This document shows positions 47,926 to 55,780 of a stretch of 64,000 bases of DNA, piece after piece. The position numbers were made by a program, and so were the translations under genes. The stretch lies in NCBI RefSeq assembly GCF_011766325.1, contig NZ_BLLG01000010.1, positions 124,001-188,000 on the forward strand. The letters run 5' to 3'. How positions within the stretch are numbered: position 1 is the first letter of the stretch; the number at the start of each line of letters is the position of its first letter. The notes beneath the pieces were generated by a model. It was not told where the DNA came from. It saw nothing but the letters and a program-made list of their open reading frames with translations, and ran no database searches. The stretch is from Streptomyces pacificus (GTDB lineage Bacteria; Actinomycetota; Actinomycetes; Streptomycetales; Streptomycetaceae).

Positions 47926-48753
47926 TCAGGCCGGGATATCGATCAGTTCCATCGGCTGGCCGGTGGGCCGGGACGAGCCACCGGCGGGTTCGATCGTGAT
48001 GCCGACGGCCGTCGCCCCCGAGACCGGGCCGTTGAGCATCTGCATGTCCTGCGCCTCACCCCCGCTGACCAGGCCCGCGGGCCGGTAGGAGCCGTCTTCG
48101 CTGAACCACAGGGCATAAGTCTGGCCGACCGGGAGCGGTCGCACCCCCGTTGCGCAGAACACCGCGGCGTCCTGGCTCCGGGACACGGCGATGGTGCCCG
48201 TCCCGCCGTCCGGGAGCCGCTGGGTGTGGAGTTCCACGTCCGGCGCGGCGAGCACGTCGGCCACACCCGCGTACCGCTCCTCGGCCGCGTGCAGCTGGGA
48301 GCGCGCCTCCTCGGCGGCCCGGTACTGCGACACGGCGACGCCGCCGAAGGTGACGGCCAGTGCGGCACAGGCGGCGAGCGCCACCCGCACCAGCCTGGGG
48401 ACGGGTGGTCGCCGGATGCCGGACGGGACCGGCTCTGCCGCAGCGGGCCGGACGGGTGGGGCGGTCTCCGGCTCGGCGCGTTCGCGCGGGACGCGAGGCG
48501 CGTACGGGGCCTGGGAAGTGACGGCGATCCTCTGCTGCACCCGGCGCCGCAGGTGCTCGGGTGGTTCGGCCATGACCGGCTGCGCGAGGCGTGCCGCCGA
48601 TTCCGTCAGCACCGCGACCTCATGTGCGCAGGCCGCGCAGGACGCGAGATGCTCCTCGAAGGCCCGCCGCTCGTCCTCGGGCAGCGCGTGCAGCACATAG
48701 GCGCCGCAGGCGGAGTGCAGCTCGCCGCCGTTCCCGTCCCTGATCTCGCTCAT
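47926..48753 (-). CDS. RskA-type anti-sigma factor
   Basis: A 275-residue membrane anti-sigma factor. The N-terminal zinc-type domain has HSACGAYVLHALPEDERRAF and H-x3-C-x2-C (EHLASCAACAHE). A Pro/Ala/Glu-rich linker leads to a membrane helix (VRVALAACAALAVTFGGVAV) near residue 130. The outer domain (FCATGVRPLPVGQTYALWFS, AVGITIEPAGGSSRPTGQP) is the RskA domain. Such proteins hold SigK-type factors at the membrane until proteolysis. The ATG overlaps the stop of the sigma gene by 4 nt, giving one operon. Confidence 0.92.
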   Translation of the reverse strand: MSEIRDGNGGELHSACGAYVLHALPEDERRAFEEHLASCAACAHEVAVLTESAARLAQPVMAEPPEHLRRRVQQRIAVTSQAPYAPRVPRERAEPETAPPVRPAAAEPVPSGIRRPPVPRLVRVALAACAALAVTFGGVAVSQYRAAEEARSQLHAAEERYAGVADVLAAPDVELHTQRLPDGGTGTIAVSRSQDAAVFCATGVRPLPVGQTYALWFSEDGSYRPAGLVSGGEAQDMQMLNGPVSGATAVGITIEPAGGSSRPTGQPMELIDIPA

Positions 48754-49349
48754 GGCCGCACCTCACCCTCGTACAGACAGTCACGCAACCGCATCAGCCC
48801 GTCACGCATTCTGGCCTTCACCGTGCCCAGGGGCTGCGAGAGGAACTCGGCGACCTCCCGGTAGGTGAGGCCGTGGTAGTACGCCAGCACGACCGACTCC
48901 CGCTGGAGCTCGGTCAGCGACTGCAGGCAGCGCCGGACCTGCTGCTGCTCCAGACCGGTCTCGACCTGCTCGACCACGTCGTCGAACGGCGGGGCGGTCT
49001 CCAGCAGCGCGACCCTGCGCTCCCGTTCGGTCCTGGCCTGCGACGACCGGACCCGGTCCACCGCGCGCCGATGGGCCAGGGTCAGCACCCAGGTCAGGGC
49101 GCTGCCCTGTTCGGGCCGGAAGCGGCCGGCCGTACGCCACACCTCCACGAGCACGTCCTGAGTCACCTCCTCGGACTGCGCCGGATCCCGCAGGACCCTG
49201 CGGACGAGGCCGAGTACCGGGCCGCTGACCGCCGTGTAGACGGGTACGAACGCGTCCTGGTCACCACGGCCCACGAGGACCATGAGCTCGTCCAGTCCGA
49301 GCTTGGCCCGTTGTTCGGCGGCGTCGGGATCCGCGTCAGGTGGCGACAC
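48750..49349 (-). CDS. SigK-type ECF sigma factor
   Basis: A 199-residue ECF sigma factor. Region 2 is VGRGDQDAFVPVYTAVSGPV, VRRVLRDPAQSEEVTQDVLV and RPEQGSALTWVLTLAHRRAV. Region 4 is LTELQRESVVLAYYHGLTYR and VAEFLSQPLGTVKARMRDGL. The ...SALTWVLTLAHRRAVDRVR pattern is typical of SigK/ECF19 members, which pair with RskA encoded next. GTG 49349 is chosen because AAGGGG lies just upstream; GTG 49376 has no such site. Targets may include the secreted and sortase-linked genes nearby, which is only inferred from position. Confidence 0.9.
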   Translation of the reverse strand: MSPPDADPDAAEQRAKLGLDELMVLVGRGDQDAFVPVYTAVSGPVLGLVRRVLRDPAQSEEVTQDVLVEVWRTAGRFRPEQGSALTWVLTLAHRRAVDRVRSSQARTERERRVALLETAPPFDDVVEQVETGLEQQQVRRCLQSLTELQRESVVLAYYHGLTYREVAEFLSQPLGTVKARMRDGLMRLRDCLYEGEVRP

Positions 49350-49625
49350 TCGCGCCCCCTTGCTCCTCTTGGGCACCAGGGGTGCCGTGCAGGCTCGTTC
49401 GTCACCATGCCATCACCGATCGGAAGGAGCCGCACGCCTGGAGCCACGGGGAGCGTGGTTCTCGGGTGACGGTTCGCGCGTCCACCGGTCACCTCTCGTC
49501 TCTCAGCCCGGTTCCGTCCCGCTGCCCGGTCCTGTTCCGGCAGTCACCAGCATTCGCCGGTCCTCGGTGCCTTCGACCTCCTCGGCGGCGTCGGCGGCGT
49601 CGGCGGCGCCCGCGGTCGCGGCCGG

Positions 49626-49901
49626 TCAGCGGCGCCCACCACCGTCACGGCAGTCCCAGCGGCCCGGGACCCACTTGTCCTCCCAGCCGTCGTTGGAGTG
49701 CTTCTGCTCCCAGTGCCCCTTGCGCCATGTGCAGCGGTCCCAGTCCGGACCGCCGGATTCGCCGAGGCTGTGAGTGGCCCTTACGGAGGAGGCAGGCACC
49801 GACGAGGCCGCCGTGGCGCCCGCGGACGACACGAAGGCACCTCCGACGAGCACCCCCGAGGCGGCTGCGACGGCCACGAGTCGGCGGAAGGAAACGGCCA
49901 T
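49626..49901 (-). CDS. Small secreted Trp-rich protein
   Basis: A 91-residue protein with a signal peptide (MAVSFRRLVAVAAASGVLVG...SSAGATA, cleavage near residue 32). The mature part has two Cys and seven Trp within about 35 residues (WDRCTWRKGHWEQKH, WEDKWVPGRWDC), so a disulfide-bonded small fold is likely. I recognise no family. It lies between the SigK-type pair and the Asp/His-rich surface protein, divergent from the latter. It may be a cell-wall or extracellular factor. Confidence 0.7.
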   Translation of the reverse strand: MAVSFRRLVAVAAASGVLVGGAFVSSAGATAASSVPASSVRATHSLGESGGPDWDRCTWRKGHWEQKHSNDGWEDKWVPGRWDCRDGGGRR

Positions 49902-50334
49902 CTGACCCGCCTTTCTCCCAGGGCCTCCCGGACCTCCTCGCCGGGGACCTTGTCCGGAGCGCCGGACATCGCACTCGCACGTCGTCGCCGCCGTGCACAC
50001 GTGACACGAGTAGTTCGAAGCCGACCCGCCTCCGGATGGGCGCAGCAGGCGACGAGCCCGGGATTCGCGACGCCGGGAGCGCTTCGGAGGTCCGCCGGGA
50101 GCCGGCCCGCGGAGGCTGCGGAGAGCGCCGCGGGATCGCGTATCGACCGGGCCGCCGCCCAACGAGTGAATAGTCGGCGTGTCGCCACCCGAAGAGCGGA
50201 CGAAGTCCCTCGAATGCGACGTTCTCGGCTGGTGCGAAGCCGCAATCCGCCTGACGGTGAATTCGTCGCTGCTGCGATCCGATGAGCCGACGATGTGTCA
50301 GCCTTCGCAGTCGCGGCGAAAGGAATGGGATCTC
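49902..50334. other. Divergent region before the surface protein gene
   Basis: No supported gene. It is less GC-rich than its surroundings near 50200-50320 and should contain promoters for the Trp-rich protein gene (minus) and the surface protein gene (plus). I cannot assign them to a sigma type with confidence. Confidence 0.45.
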
Positions 50335-51246
50335 ATGCGCTCTGCCCGCACCCTGTGCGCCTCAGCCGCTATTACCGCGGTTCTGACGATTGCCGCACCT
50401 ACCGCTTACGCGATGACGCTGGCCGAGGACTGGGGCCGCGACAACGGTTCCTCGTCCAGCAACCACGACGACAAGAAGGACGACCACGGCAAGGACGACC
50501 ACGGCGACCACGGCAAGAAGGACCACTACAAGAAGTGGGACAAGGACGACCACGACGACTACGACGACGACGACCACGACGACGACGATGACGACGACGA
50601 CGAGCCCAAGGGCGGCGTCGACACCGGCGGCGGCTTCCTGAGCCGCGCTGTGGCCGAGGAGGACGACAAGAAGGACGACCACGGCAAGGACGACCACGGC
50701 GGCCACGGCGACCACGGCAAGAAGGACCACTACAAGAAGTGGGACAAGGACGACCACGACGACGACGACGACCACGACGACGAGCCCAAGGGCGGCGTCG
50801 ACGCCGGCGGCGGCTTCCTCGCATCGGTCATGAACGACGAGTGGGGCCAGGGCTCCAAGCAGGAGGAGGGCTCGGCGAAGGACGAGAACGCCTCCCAGCA
50901 GCAGGAGGGTTCGAAGACCGACGAGAACGCTTCCCAGCAGGGAGAGGACTCGAAGAAGGACGACCACGGCAAGGACGACGACAAGAAGGACTACGGCAAG
51001 GACGACCACGGCCACAAGTGGAAGCACAAGCACCACGACAAGGACGACTACGACCACGACGACGACGACGATGACTACGACGACGACGATGACGACGACG
51101 ACCCCAAGGGCAGCGTCGACGCCGGCGGCGGCGGGCTCGCGATGAACAACGGCAGCCTGGCGGCCGGTTCGCTTCTCATGCTCGGCGGCATCGGCGCCGG
51201 AGCCTGGAAGCTGCGCCGTCGCGGCGTGACCGGCACCTCGGCCTGA
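50335..51246 (+). CDS. Asp/His/Lys-rich repeat surface protein, probable sortase substrate
   Basis: A 303-residue exported protein. A signal peptide (residues 1-26, ending TAYA) is followed by three copies of a roughly 60-residue module: a charged KKDDHGKDDHG-type part, a KKDHYKKWDKDD part, an Asp run, then EPKGGVDTGGGFL (90-102), EPKGGVDAGGGFL (150-162) and DPKGSVDAGGGGL (256-268). The last copy is followed by a hydrophobic segment (275-291) and KLRRR, the layout of a sortase sorting signal. There is no LPxTG. Between copies 2 and 3 lies EGSxxDENASQQ repeated twice. The Asp/His density suggests metal binding. A class F sortase gene starts 132 nt later. Confidence 0.85.
   Translation: MRSARTLCASAAITAVLTIAAPTAYAMTLAEDWGRDNGSSSSNHDDKKDDHGKDDHGDHGKKDHYKKWDKDDHDDYDDDDHDDDDDDDDEPKGGVDTGGGFLSRAVAEEDDKKDDHGKDDHGGHGDHGKKDHYKKWDKDDHDDDDDHDDEPKGGVDAGGGFLASVMNDEWGQGSKQEEGSAKDENASQQQEGSKTDENASQQGEDSKKDDHGKDDDKKDYGKDDHGHKWKHKHHDKDDYDHDDDDDDYDDDDDDDDPKGSVDAGGGGLAMNNGSLAAGSLLMLGGIGAGAWKLRRRGVTGTSA
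50467..50820. repeat. Two long direct repeats within the surface protein gene
   Basis: The coding segments for modules 1 (from about 50467) and 2 (from about 50662) are nearly identical over more than 100 nt, starting GACGACAAGAAGGACGACC. A third, more diverged copy begins near 50953. Internal duplication is evident and the array could expand or contract. Confidence 0.8.
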
Positions 51247-51378
51247 TCGAGGCCGCATCAACCGCAGTTCGCTGCGCTGTCGCGGCCGTCGTCCTCCCGG
51301 ACGGCGGCCGCGGCGATGCGTTTCCCCGCCCCGATCCGCTTCTCCCGGCCGCGTCCCGGTACACGAAAGGCCTCTCGC

Positions 51379-52068
51379 ATGAACGCCAGGCAACCGCTCG
51401 GCTCGCCGACGCCCCCAGAGCCTGCACCGCCCCGCTCACTCGGCCAGACCCTGCTATGGCCGGTCCTGGCGGCCGTGTTGGGCGGACTGCTCTGCTACAA
51501 CTCGCTCGGCGGCCAGCCGGCGGAATCCTCCCAGGCCCGCCCCGCGTCGCCCGCCCCCGCCCCCAAGAGCCCGCCGAAAGCCGCTGCCGTCCATCCTCCG
51601 TTGGCGCGCTCCGCCCCGACGCGCATCGCCATCCCCGCCATCTCGGTCAACGCCCCCTTCACGGTGCTGGCGCTCAGCAAGACCGGGCAGCTGAACGCGC
51701 CGCCGCCCCACGACAAGAATCTGGTGGGCTGGTACGGGAAGGGCGCCACACCCGGCGAGAAGGGCACCTCCATTCTCGCGGGCCACCTGGACACCATGAC
51801 GGGACCCGCGGTGTTCGAGTCCCTCAGCGCGCTCAAGCCGGGGAACACGATCGACATCACCCGGCAGGACCGCAAGGTGGCCACCTTCAAGGTCGACTCC
51901 GTGGAGACCTTCAGCAAGGCCGCCTTCCCCAGTGCGCGGGTCTACAACGACGCACCGGACGCACAGCTGCGCCTGATCACCTGCGGCGGGGTGTACGACA
52001 AGAAGACCAAGGACTACAAGGACAACGTCGTGGTGTTCGCCCACCTCGACTCCGTCAAGAACGGCTGA
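51379..52068 (+). CDS. Class F sortase
   Basis: A 229-residue membrane-anchored transpeptidase. A Pro-rich N-terminus and membrane helix (LLWPVLAAVLGGLLCYNSLG) lead to the sortase barrel (PTRIAIPAISVNAPFTVL, NLVGWYGKGATPGEKGTSIL). The catalytic His is His136 (AGHLDT) and the Cys is Cys202 (LRLITCGGVYD). The usual Arg near the C-terminus is absent: no Arg follows Cys202, and the expected region reads DYKDNVVVFAHLDS. It lies just after the Asp/His-rich protein gene, which is its likely substrate. AAAGG precedes the ATG. Confidence 0.9.
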   Translation: MNARQPLGSPTPPEPAPPRSLGQTLLWPVLAAVLGGLLCYNSLGGQPAESSQARPASPAPAPKSPPKAAAVHPPLARSAPTRIAIPAISVNAPFTVLALSKTGQLNAPPPHDKNLVGWYGKGATPGEKGTSILAGHLDTMTGPAVFESLSALKPGNTIDITRQDRKVATFKVDSVETFSKAAFPSARVYNDAPDAQLRLITCGGVYDKKTKDYKDNVVVFAHLDSVKNG

Positions 52069-52081
52069 GCCCCGGCCACGT

Positions 52082-52127
52082 GCAGCGGCAGCGGCAGCGG
52101 CAGCGGCAGCGGCAGCGGCAGCGGCAG
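52082..52127. repeat. GCAGCG hexamer microsatellite
   Basis: About seven to eight tandem GCAGCG units directly after the sortase gene. A shorter run of the same hexamer lies at 25228-25255. No coding role is seen. Confidence 0.85.
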
Positions 52128-52413
52128 GGTGAGCATGGCCCCGGGGGGGCTGCCGGTCGGCTGGTCTCCTTCTCGTGACGCTGTCGACCGGCGGCTCCGG
52201 CCCAGGGGTTGACCGGAGCCGCCGGGGGCGTCCGAGGGGAGCGGACTGCCCGAACAGAACACCGTGGGGCCGACGAGGAGGAGTGTCGTCCGCAGTGCCA
52301 CTCGAAGTAAATATATTTACCGCCAAGTAAGCAAGGGCATGAAAAAATTCATGCTCTTCTGGGTGCGAGAGTCCCCCTTTCCTCTCACCGGGGAGGGGTG
52401 GCCGGCGGCGGGC
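52128..52413. other. Gap between the sortase and RpiR genes
   Basis: Together with the hexamer repeat this is a 345-base region without a gene. Its right part holds an AT-rich element with two palindromes, listed separately. Confidence 0.45.
52307..52354. promoter_or_regulatory. AT-rich element with two perfect palindromes
   Basis: GTAAATATATTTAC (52307-52320) is a perfect 14-bp palindrome. GCATGAA-AAAA-TTCATGC (52337-52354) is a perfect 7-bp inverted repeat. The patch is strikingly AT-rich for this genome. It lies about 60 nt beyond the end of the RpiR gene. It may be a regulator or recombination site, or a terminator. Confidence 0.5.
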
Positions 52414-53334
52414 TCAGTCCTCGAAGAAGAAGTCGTGCTGTTCGGCGGCGTGCTCGTACCGCTCAAGTCGCCGCTGCGTGCGTTCGGGATCCGCGTCCGC
52501 CATCGCCTGGAGGATTGCGGCCGACAGCACACCGGGGGCGGAATAGGAGTCGAACACGAGCCGCGAGCCGGTACCCGCGGTGAGGGCCACATCGACCTCC
52601 TCCACGAGCGGTCCCAGCGTGAGATCCGTGATCAGGGCGGTCCGCAGTCCGGCACGGCGGGCAGCCCGCACGGCCGCCAGCGTCTCCTTGGCATGCCGGG
52701 GCATGGCGAAGGCCAGCACCCAGGTCCCACCCGCCTCGCGCGACTGCAGCAGCGCGTCGTACGCCACGCTCCCGCCACGGGACACCAGCCGTACATCCGG
52801 GTGGATCCGGCGGGCGGCATAGGCGAAGTACTCCGCCAGCGACGTGGAGATCCGCAGTCCCAGAACCGTCAAAGGCACCGACCGGGCCAGCTCGCGGCCG
52901 ACCTCGAGCACCTGGCCGGTGTCGGCGAACCTCCGGCGCAGGCTCTCCAGGTTGGCGATCTCCGCGTCGACCGCCGTCTGCAACTCGTTGCGCCGGCTCT
53001 CGACCGCCTCCGGTGATCCGGCCACCGCGCTGAGCGCGATGGGCTGCAACGCCTCCCGCAGCGCCGGGTAGCCGCTGAAGCCGACCGATGCGGCGAAGCG
53101 CGTCACCGACGGCTGGCTGACGCCCACACGGTCCGCGAGATCGGTGATCGAAAGAAAGGCGGCCTCGGTGAGATGGTCCGCGATGTACTGCGCGATGCGC
53201 CGTTGGCCGGGCGACAGCCGGTGTCCGCCGAACAGCGCGCGGACCCTCTCCACAGGAGCCGGCTCCGGGTCCGGGGCCTGTCTCCCCGGCGTGATCGCAG
53301 ACGCCTGTGCGCGCGCCCGCTGCCTTGATGGCAC
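52414..53334 (-). CDS. MurR/RpiR family transcriptional regulator
   Basis: A 306-residue regulator. The N-terminal HTH_6 domain (LSPGQRRIAQYIADHL, LSITDLADRVGVSQPSVTRF) is followed by a SIS sugar-phosphate-binding domain (VPLTVLGLRISTSLAEYFAY, AGLRTALITDLTLGPLVEEV). RpiR proteins control carbohydrate or amino-sugar use. The GTG at 53334 has GGGAGG upstream. No sugar gene lies next to it, so the target is not clear. The AT-rich palindromes lie past its 3' end. Confidence 0.9.
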   Translation of the reverse strand: MPSRQRARAQASAITPGRQAPDPEPAPVERVRALFGGHRLSPGQRRIAQYIADHLTEAAFLSITDLADRVGVSQPSVTRFAASVGFSGYPALREALQPIALSAVAGSPEAVESRRNELQTAVDAEIANLESLRRRFADTGQVLEVGRELARSVPLTVLGLRISTSLAEYFAYAARRIHPDVRLVSRGGSVAYDALLQSREAGGTWVLAFAMPRHAKETLAAVRAARRAGLRTALITDLTLGPLVEEVDVALTAGTGSRLVFDSYSAPGVLSAAILQAMADADPERTQRRLERYEHAAEQHDFFFED

Positions 53335-53463
53335 CGTGTGCCTCCCTCTCGTCCCGCTCCCGCTCAACATAGCTCACCATGTGTCGTGGCCCGGGGGACC
53401 GATCGTGCCGGCGCAAGGCCCCAGCCCGCCGGGTGGCCGGGGCGCTCGCGGCGGACAGGGGCG

Positions 53464-53943
53464 TCAGCCCGGGAGGCCGGGGCCGCCGCTCCGGCCCCCG
53501 GAGGCCTGTGCGGAACGCGGCGCTCCGGAGCGGTCGGTGATACCGGCCATGGCCACGCCGATGAAGACCGCCACCATGCCGGTGACGACGTTGCTGACGA
53601 CGCTGCCGGTGACGGCGACGTTCCCGGCGACGATCCACGGTGAGAAGGTCACGAAGGTGCCGATCACGATGGCGCACCAGGCCATGGCGTGGGTCCGCTC
53701 GTAGGCCGAGCCGAACCCGCCCAGGCACAGGGCGAAGGCGACACCGCAGATCAGGTTGGTGACGGCCAGGGTGGTGAGGCCGTGGAAACCGACGATCCAC
53801 GGCGAGGCCGCGAGGTAGAGGCCCGTGAGCAGGGCCAGCGTCTCGGTCACCTGGCCGCGTGGCGACGTGGTGGCGCGTTCGAAACGTGCGCGCATCTGGA
53901 CGAGGTCGGGGTGCTGCTCGATGCCGGGCTGGTGGGTGGTCAT
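53464..53943 (-). CDS. SPW-repeat membrane protein
   Basis: A 159-residue membrane protein with four hydrophobic segments. The SPW motif occurs twice (AASPWIVGFHG and TFSPWIVAGN), which defines the SPW-repeat family of bacterial membrane proteins of unknown role. The ATG at 53943 has AAGGAGG 8 nt upstream; a longer form from 53985 lacks one. A SigB-like promoter (GTTT-N14-GGGCAC) precedes it, which would make it a general-stress protein. Confidence 0.82.
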   Translation of the reverse strand: MTTHQPGIEQHPDLVQMRARFERATTSPRGQVTETLALLTGLYLAASPWIVGFHGLTTLAVTNLICGVAFALCLGGFGSAYERTHAMAWCAIVIGTFVTFSPWIVAGNVAVTGSVVSNVVTGMVAVFIGVAMAGITDRSGAPRSAQASGGRSGGPGLPG

Positions 53944-53973
53944 CCGGGCCGCCTCCTTCGGAAGCGTCTGTTC

Positions 53974-53997
53974 GTGCCCATTCATCTGCAATGAAAC
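53974..53997 (-). promoter_or_regulatory. SigB-like promoter of the SPW gene
   Basis: On the minus strand GTTT, 14 nt and GGGCAC differ by one base from the GNNT-N14-16-GGGTA(C/T) consensus. The start of transcription would be about 25 nt before the ATG at 53943. Confidence 0.4.
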
Positions 53998-54195
53998 GCT
54001 TCTCGGCCGATTCCCTCAATCCCCTTGCGGGCGATCCCCACTCAGACAGCCACCGGGCGGCCTGACGATCCGAACGACCCTGGACCCGCTCCCGGGCAAC
54101 CCGCTCCCGGGCCATCCCCCCTCAGAGCCTTCCGGGGCGCTCCCGCGGGCCGGCGGGGCGGTGCCCGCCCGGCTCAGGGCATGGTCCCGCCCGGC

Positions 54196-55113
54196 TCAGG
54201 GCATGGTCTGCCCGGACTGGGGAGGCGCGGCACCGGAGGTCTTGTCGGCCGCGACGAGGGACTTCGCGAGGGGGATCCTGGCGAGGGTGAACACGCCGAA
54301 GGTGATCAGGGCGAGCCCCAGCAGTTCCGGCAGCAGCCACCAGCCGGTGCGCACATGCTCCTCGTAGAGGGTGACTCCGAACAGCAGGCTCAGGGTGGCG
54401 TCCCCGAGGGTCAGCGCGGGCTGGGAGGCGACCAGCGGGCCCGCCTGCAGGGCGTTCTCCAGCAGGAACAGCGCGGTGCCGCCGGTGACCGCGAAGGCGT
54501 ACACCTCCCAGGAGGTGAAGAAGGCCGCGGCTCCCTCGTCCTCGAAGATATGGGTCGCCGACTTCATCAGCGCCGCGGTGAGGGCGTAGCTGATGGCGGT
54601 GGCCGTGCCCAGGAGGGCGGCGCGGGTGCGTCCCACGGGACGCCGCAGGGCCACGGCGGAGAGCACCACGATCGCCCCTCCGCAGAAGGCGAGCGCCGGT
54701 ACCCAGCGGTCCAGGGGCACCTGCGTGCGGTTTCCGGCCGGGGACAGCGCGGCAAGGGCGACACCGAGGCCCACCACGACGAGGCCCACTGCCGCCCAGC
54801 CGGCCCGGGGAAGCCCCCGGTGCATCACCGTCGAGGCGATGATCAGCGCGAGCGGCAGTTCGAGCACGAACAGCGGTTGGACGATGGCCAGCGGCCCGGT
54901 GTTCAGCGCCAGGGCCTGGCACACCCCCGCCACGAGGACGGCGGCGATCCCGGCCAGCCAGAGGGGGCGGCGCAGCAGATCGAGCATCAGCCCCGGGCGC
55001 AGACCGCTGGAGCCGGGCACCTTGAGTGCCTCCTGGCGCTGCAGCACGGTGGCGGTGGCGTTGCTGAGCGCCGAGGCGAGGGCGAAGGCCACCGGCAGCA
55101 GGAGCGACTGCAC
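54196..55113 (-). CDS. DMT (EamA-type) transporter
   Basis: A 305-residue membrane protein with about ten hydrophobic segments arranged as two halves. Segments such as LLLPVAFALASALSNATATV, LNTGPLAIVQPLFVLELPLA and PALTLGDATLSLLFGVTLYE are typical of drug/metabolite transporters, especially the multidrug DMT group of actinomycetes. GGGAGG lies about 8 nt before the GTG. Upstream in-frame sequence is repetitive and not part of the protein. The substrate is unknown. Confidence 0.87.
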   Translation of the reverse strand: MQSLLLPVAFALASALSNATATVLQRQEALKVPGSSGLRPGLMLDLLRRPLWLAGIAAVLVAGVCQALALNTGPLAIVQPLFVLELPLALIIASTVMHRGLPRAGWAAVGLVVVGLGVALAALSPAGNRTQVPLDRWVPALAFCGGAIVVLSAVALRRPVGRTRAALLGTATAISYALTAALMKSATHIFEDEGAAAFFTSWEVYAFAVTGGTALFLLENALQAGPLVASQPALTLGDATLSLLFGVTLYEEHVRTGWWLLPELLGLALITFGVFTLARIPLAKSLVAADKTSGAAPPQSGQTMP

Positions 55114-55191
55114 CGTCCGATCCTCCCGCCTCCCACCCCGTGGCCGCTGTGGCTCCTGCCATCGTGAACCGGCGTGGGGCACCCCGCGATC
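55114..55191. other. Upstream edge of the DMT gene
   Basis: This is the DMT promoter side of a 667-base divergent gap. I see no gene; promoter elements are not evident. Confidence 0.35.
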
Positions 55192-55266
55192 GGGGACGCC
55201 CGACCGCGGGCCGTTCGGGGACGCCCGACCGCGGGCCGTTCGGGAACGCCCGACCGCGGGCCGGGC
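55192..55266. repeat. About 25-bp tandem repeats upstream of the DMT gene
   Basis: Three near-identical copies built on GGGGACGCCCGACCGCGGGCCGTTC. A second repeat family (GGGCCGTACCGGACCG) lies at about 55620-55670. Confidence 0.7.
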
Positions 55267-55780
55267 GAGGGCCACGCCACCGCGGACTCGCCGTCCGGGC
55301 CCCCGGACTCTGCCCCGGTGACCAGCACCGGCCGCATCGGGCACCGCCGCGGCGGCCCCACCCCTCACCGCAGCCCCGCCCCCGTTCACCCCCGGGCACG
55401 GGCGGAGGACAGGGCGGGGCGGCCGGGCTGCGCTTCCGTCAGGGCCGTCCCACAATGGGCAGCGGGTCGCTGTCCGGCCCGTCCACGCCGCCACGGCGGC
55501 GTCGGCCCGAGAGGAACGTGCTCATGCGCGCTGAGTCTTCACCGGCCGCCCGGACGGGGGCCGCCATCGCGGTCACGGACGCACTGCCCTGCATCCGGCC
55601 CGGGTTCCCCCCATCGGGCCGGGCCGTACCGGACCGGGCAGCATCGGGCCGGGCCGTACCGGACCGAGCCGGGCCAGGCCGGGGCGGGCCGGGCACCGCC
55701 GCGGGACCCGGCGCCCGCGCCCGGGCCCCCGGTGAACTCCGTCCGGCGGCGGCCCGGACCGCTCGCGGCGGGGGCCCGCC
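55267..55780. other. Gap upstream of the FUSC gene
   Basis: A 514-base stretch with no gene that I can support. It carries the second repeat family near 55620-55670, with copies of GGGCCGTACCGGACCG, and presumably the FUSC promoter, which I cannot recognise. Confidence 0.45.

Noticed and set aside
50362..51393. Long minus-strand open frame rich in Val runs, opposite the Asp-rich protein gene
   Set aside because: It is the reverse complement of the GAC/GAT repeats and has no start context or real domain.
52379..52410. Sequence resembling a tRNA T-arm (GGGTGCGAGAGTCCC) near the AT-rich island
   Set aside because: No acceptor stem, D-arm or anticodon arm fits around it.
52338..53016. Plus-strand frame starting ATG-AAA-AAA-TTC in the AT-rich island
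   Set aside because: It runs antisense through the RpiR gene and has no ribosome-binding site or motif.
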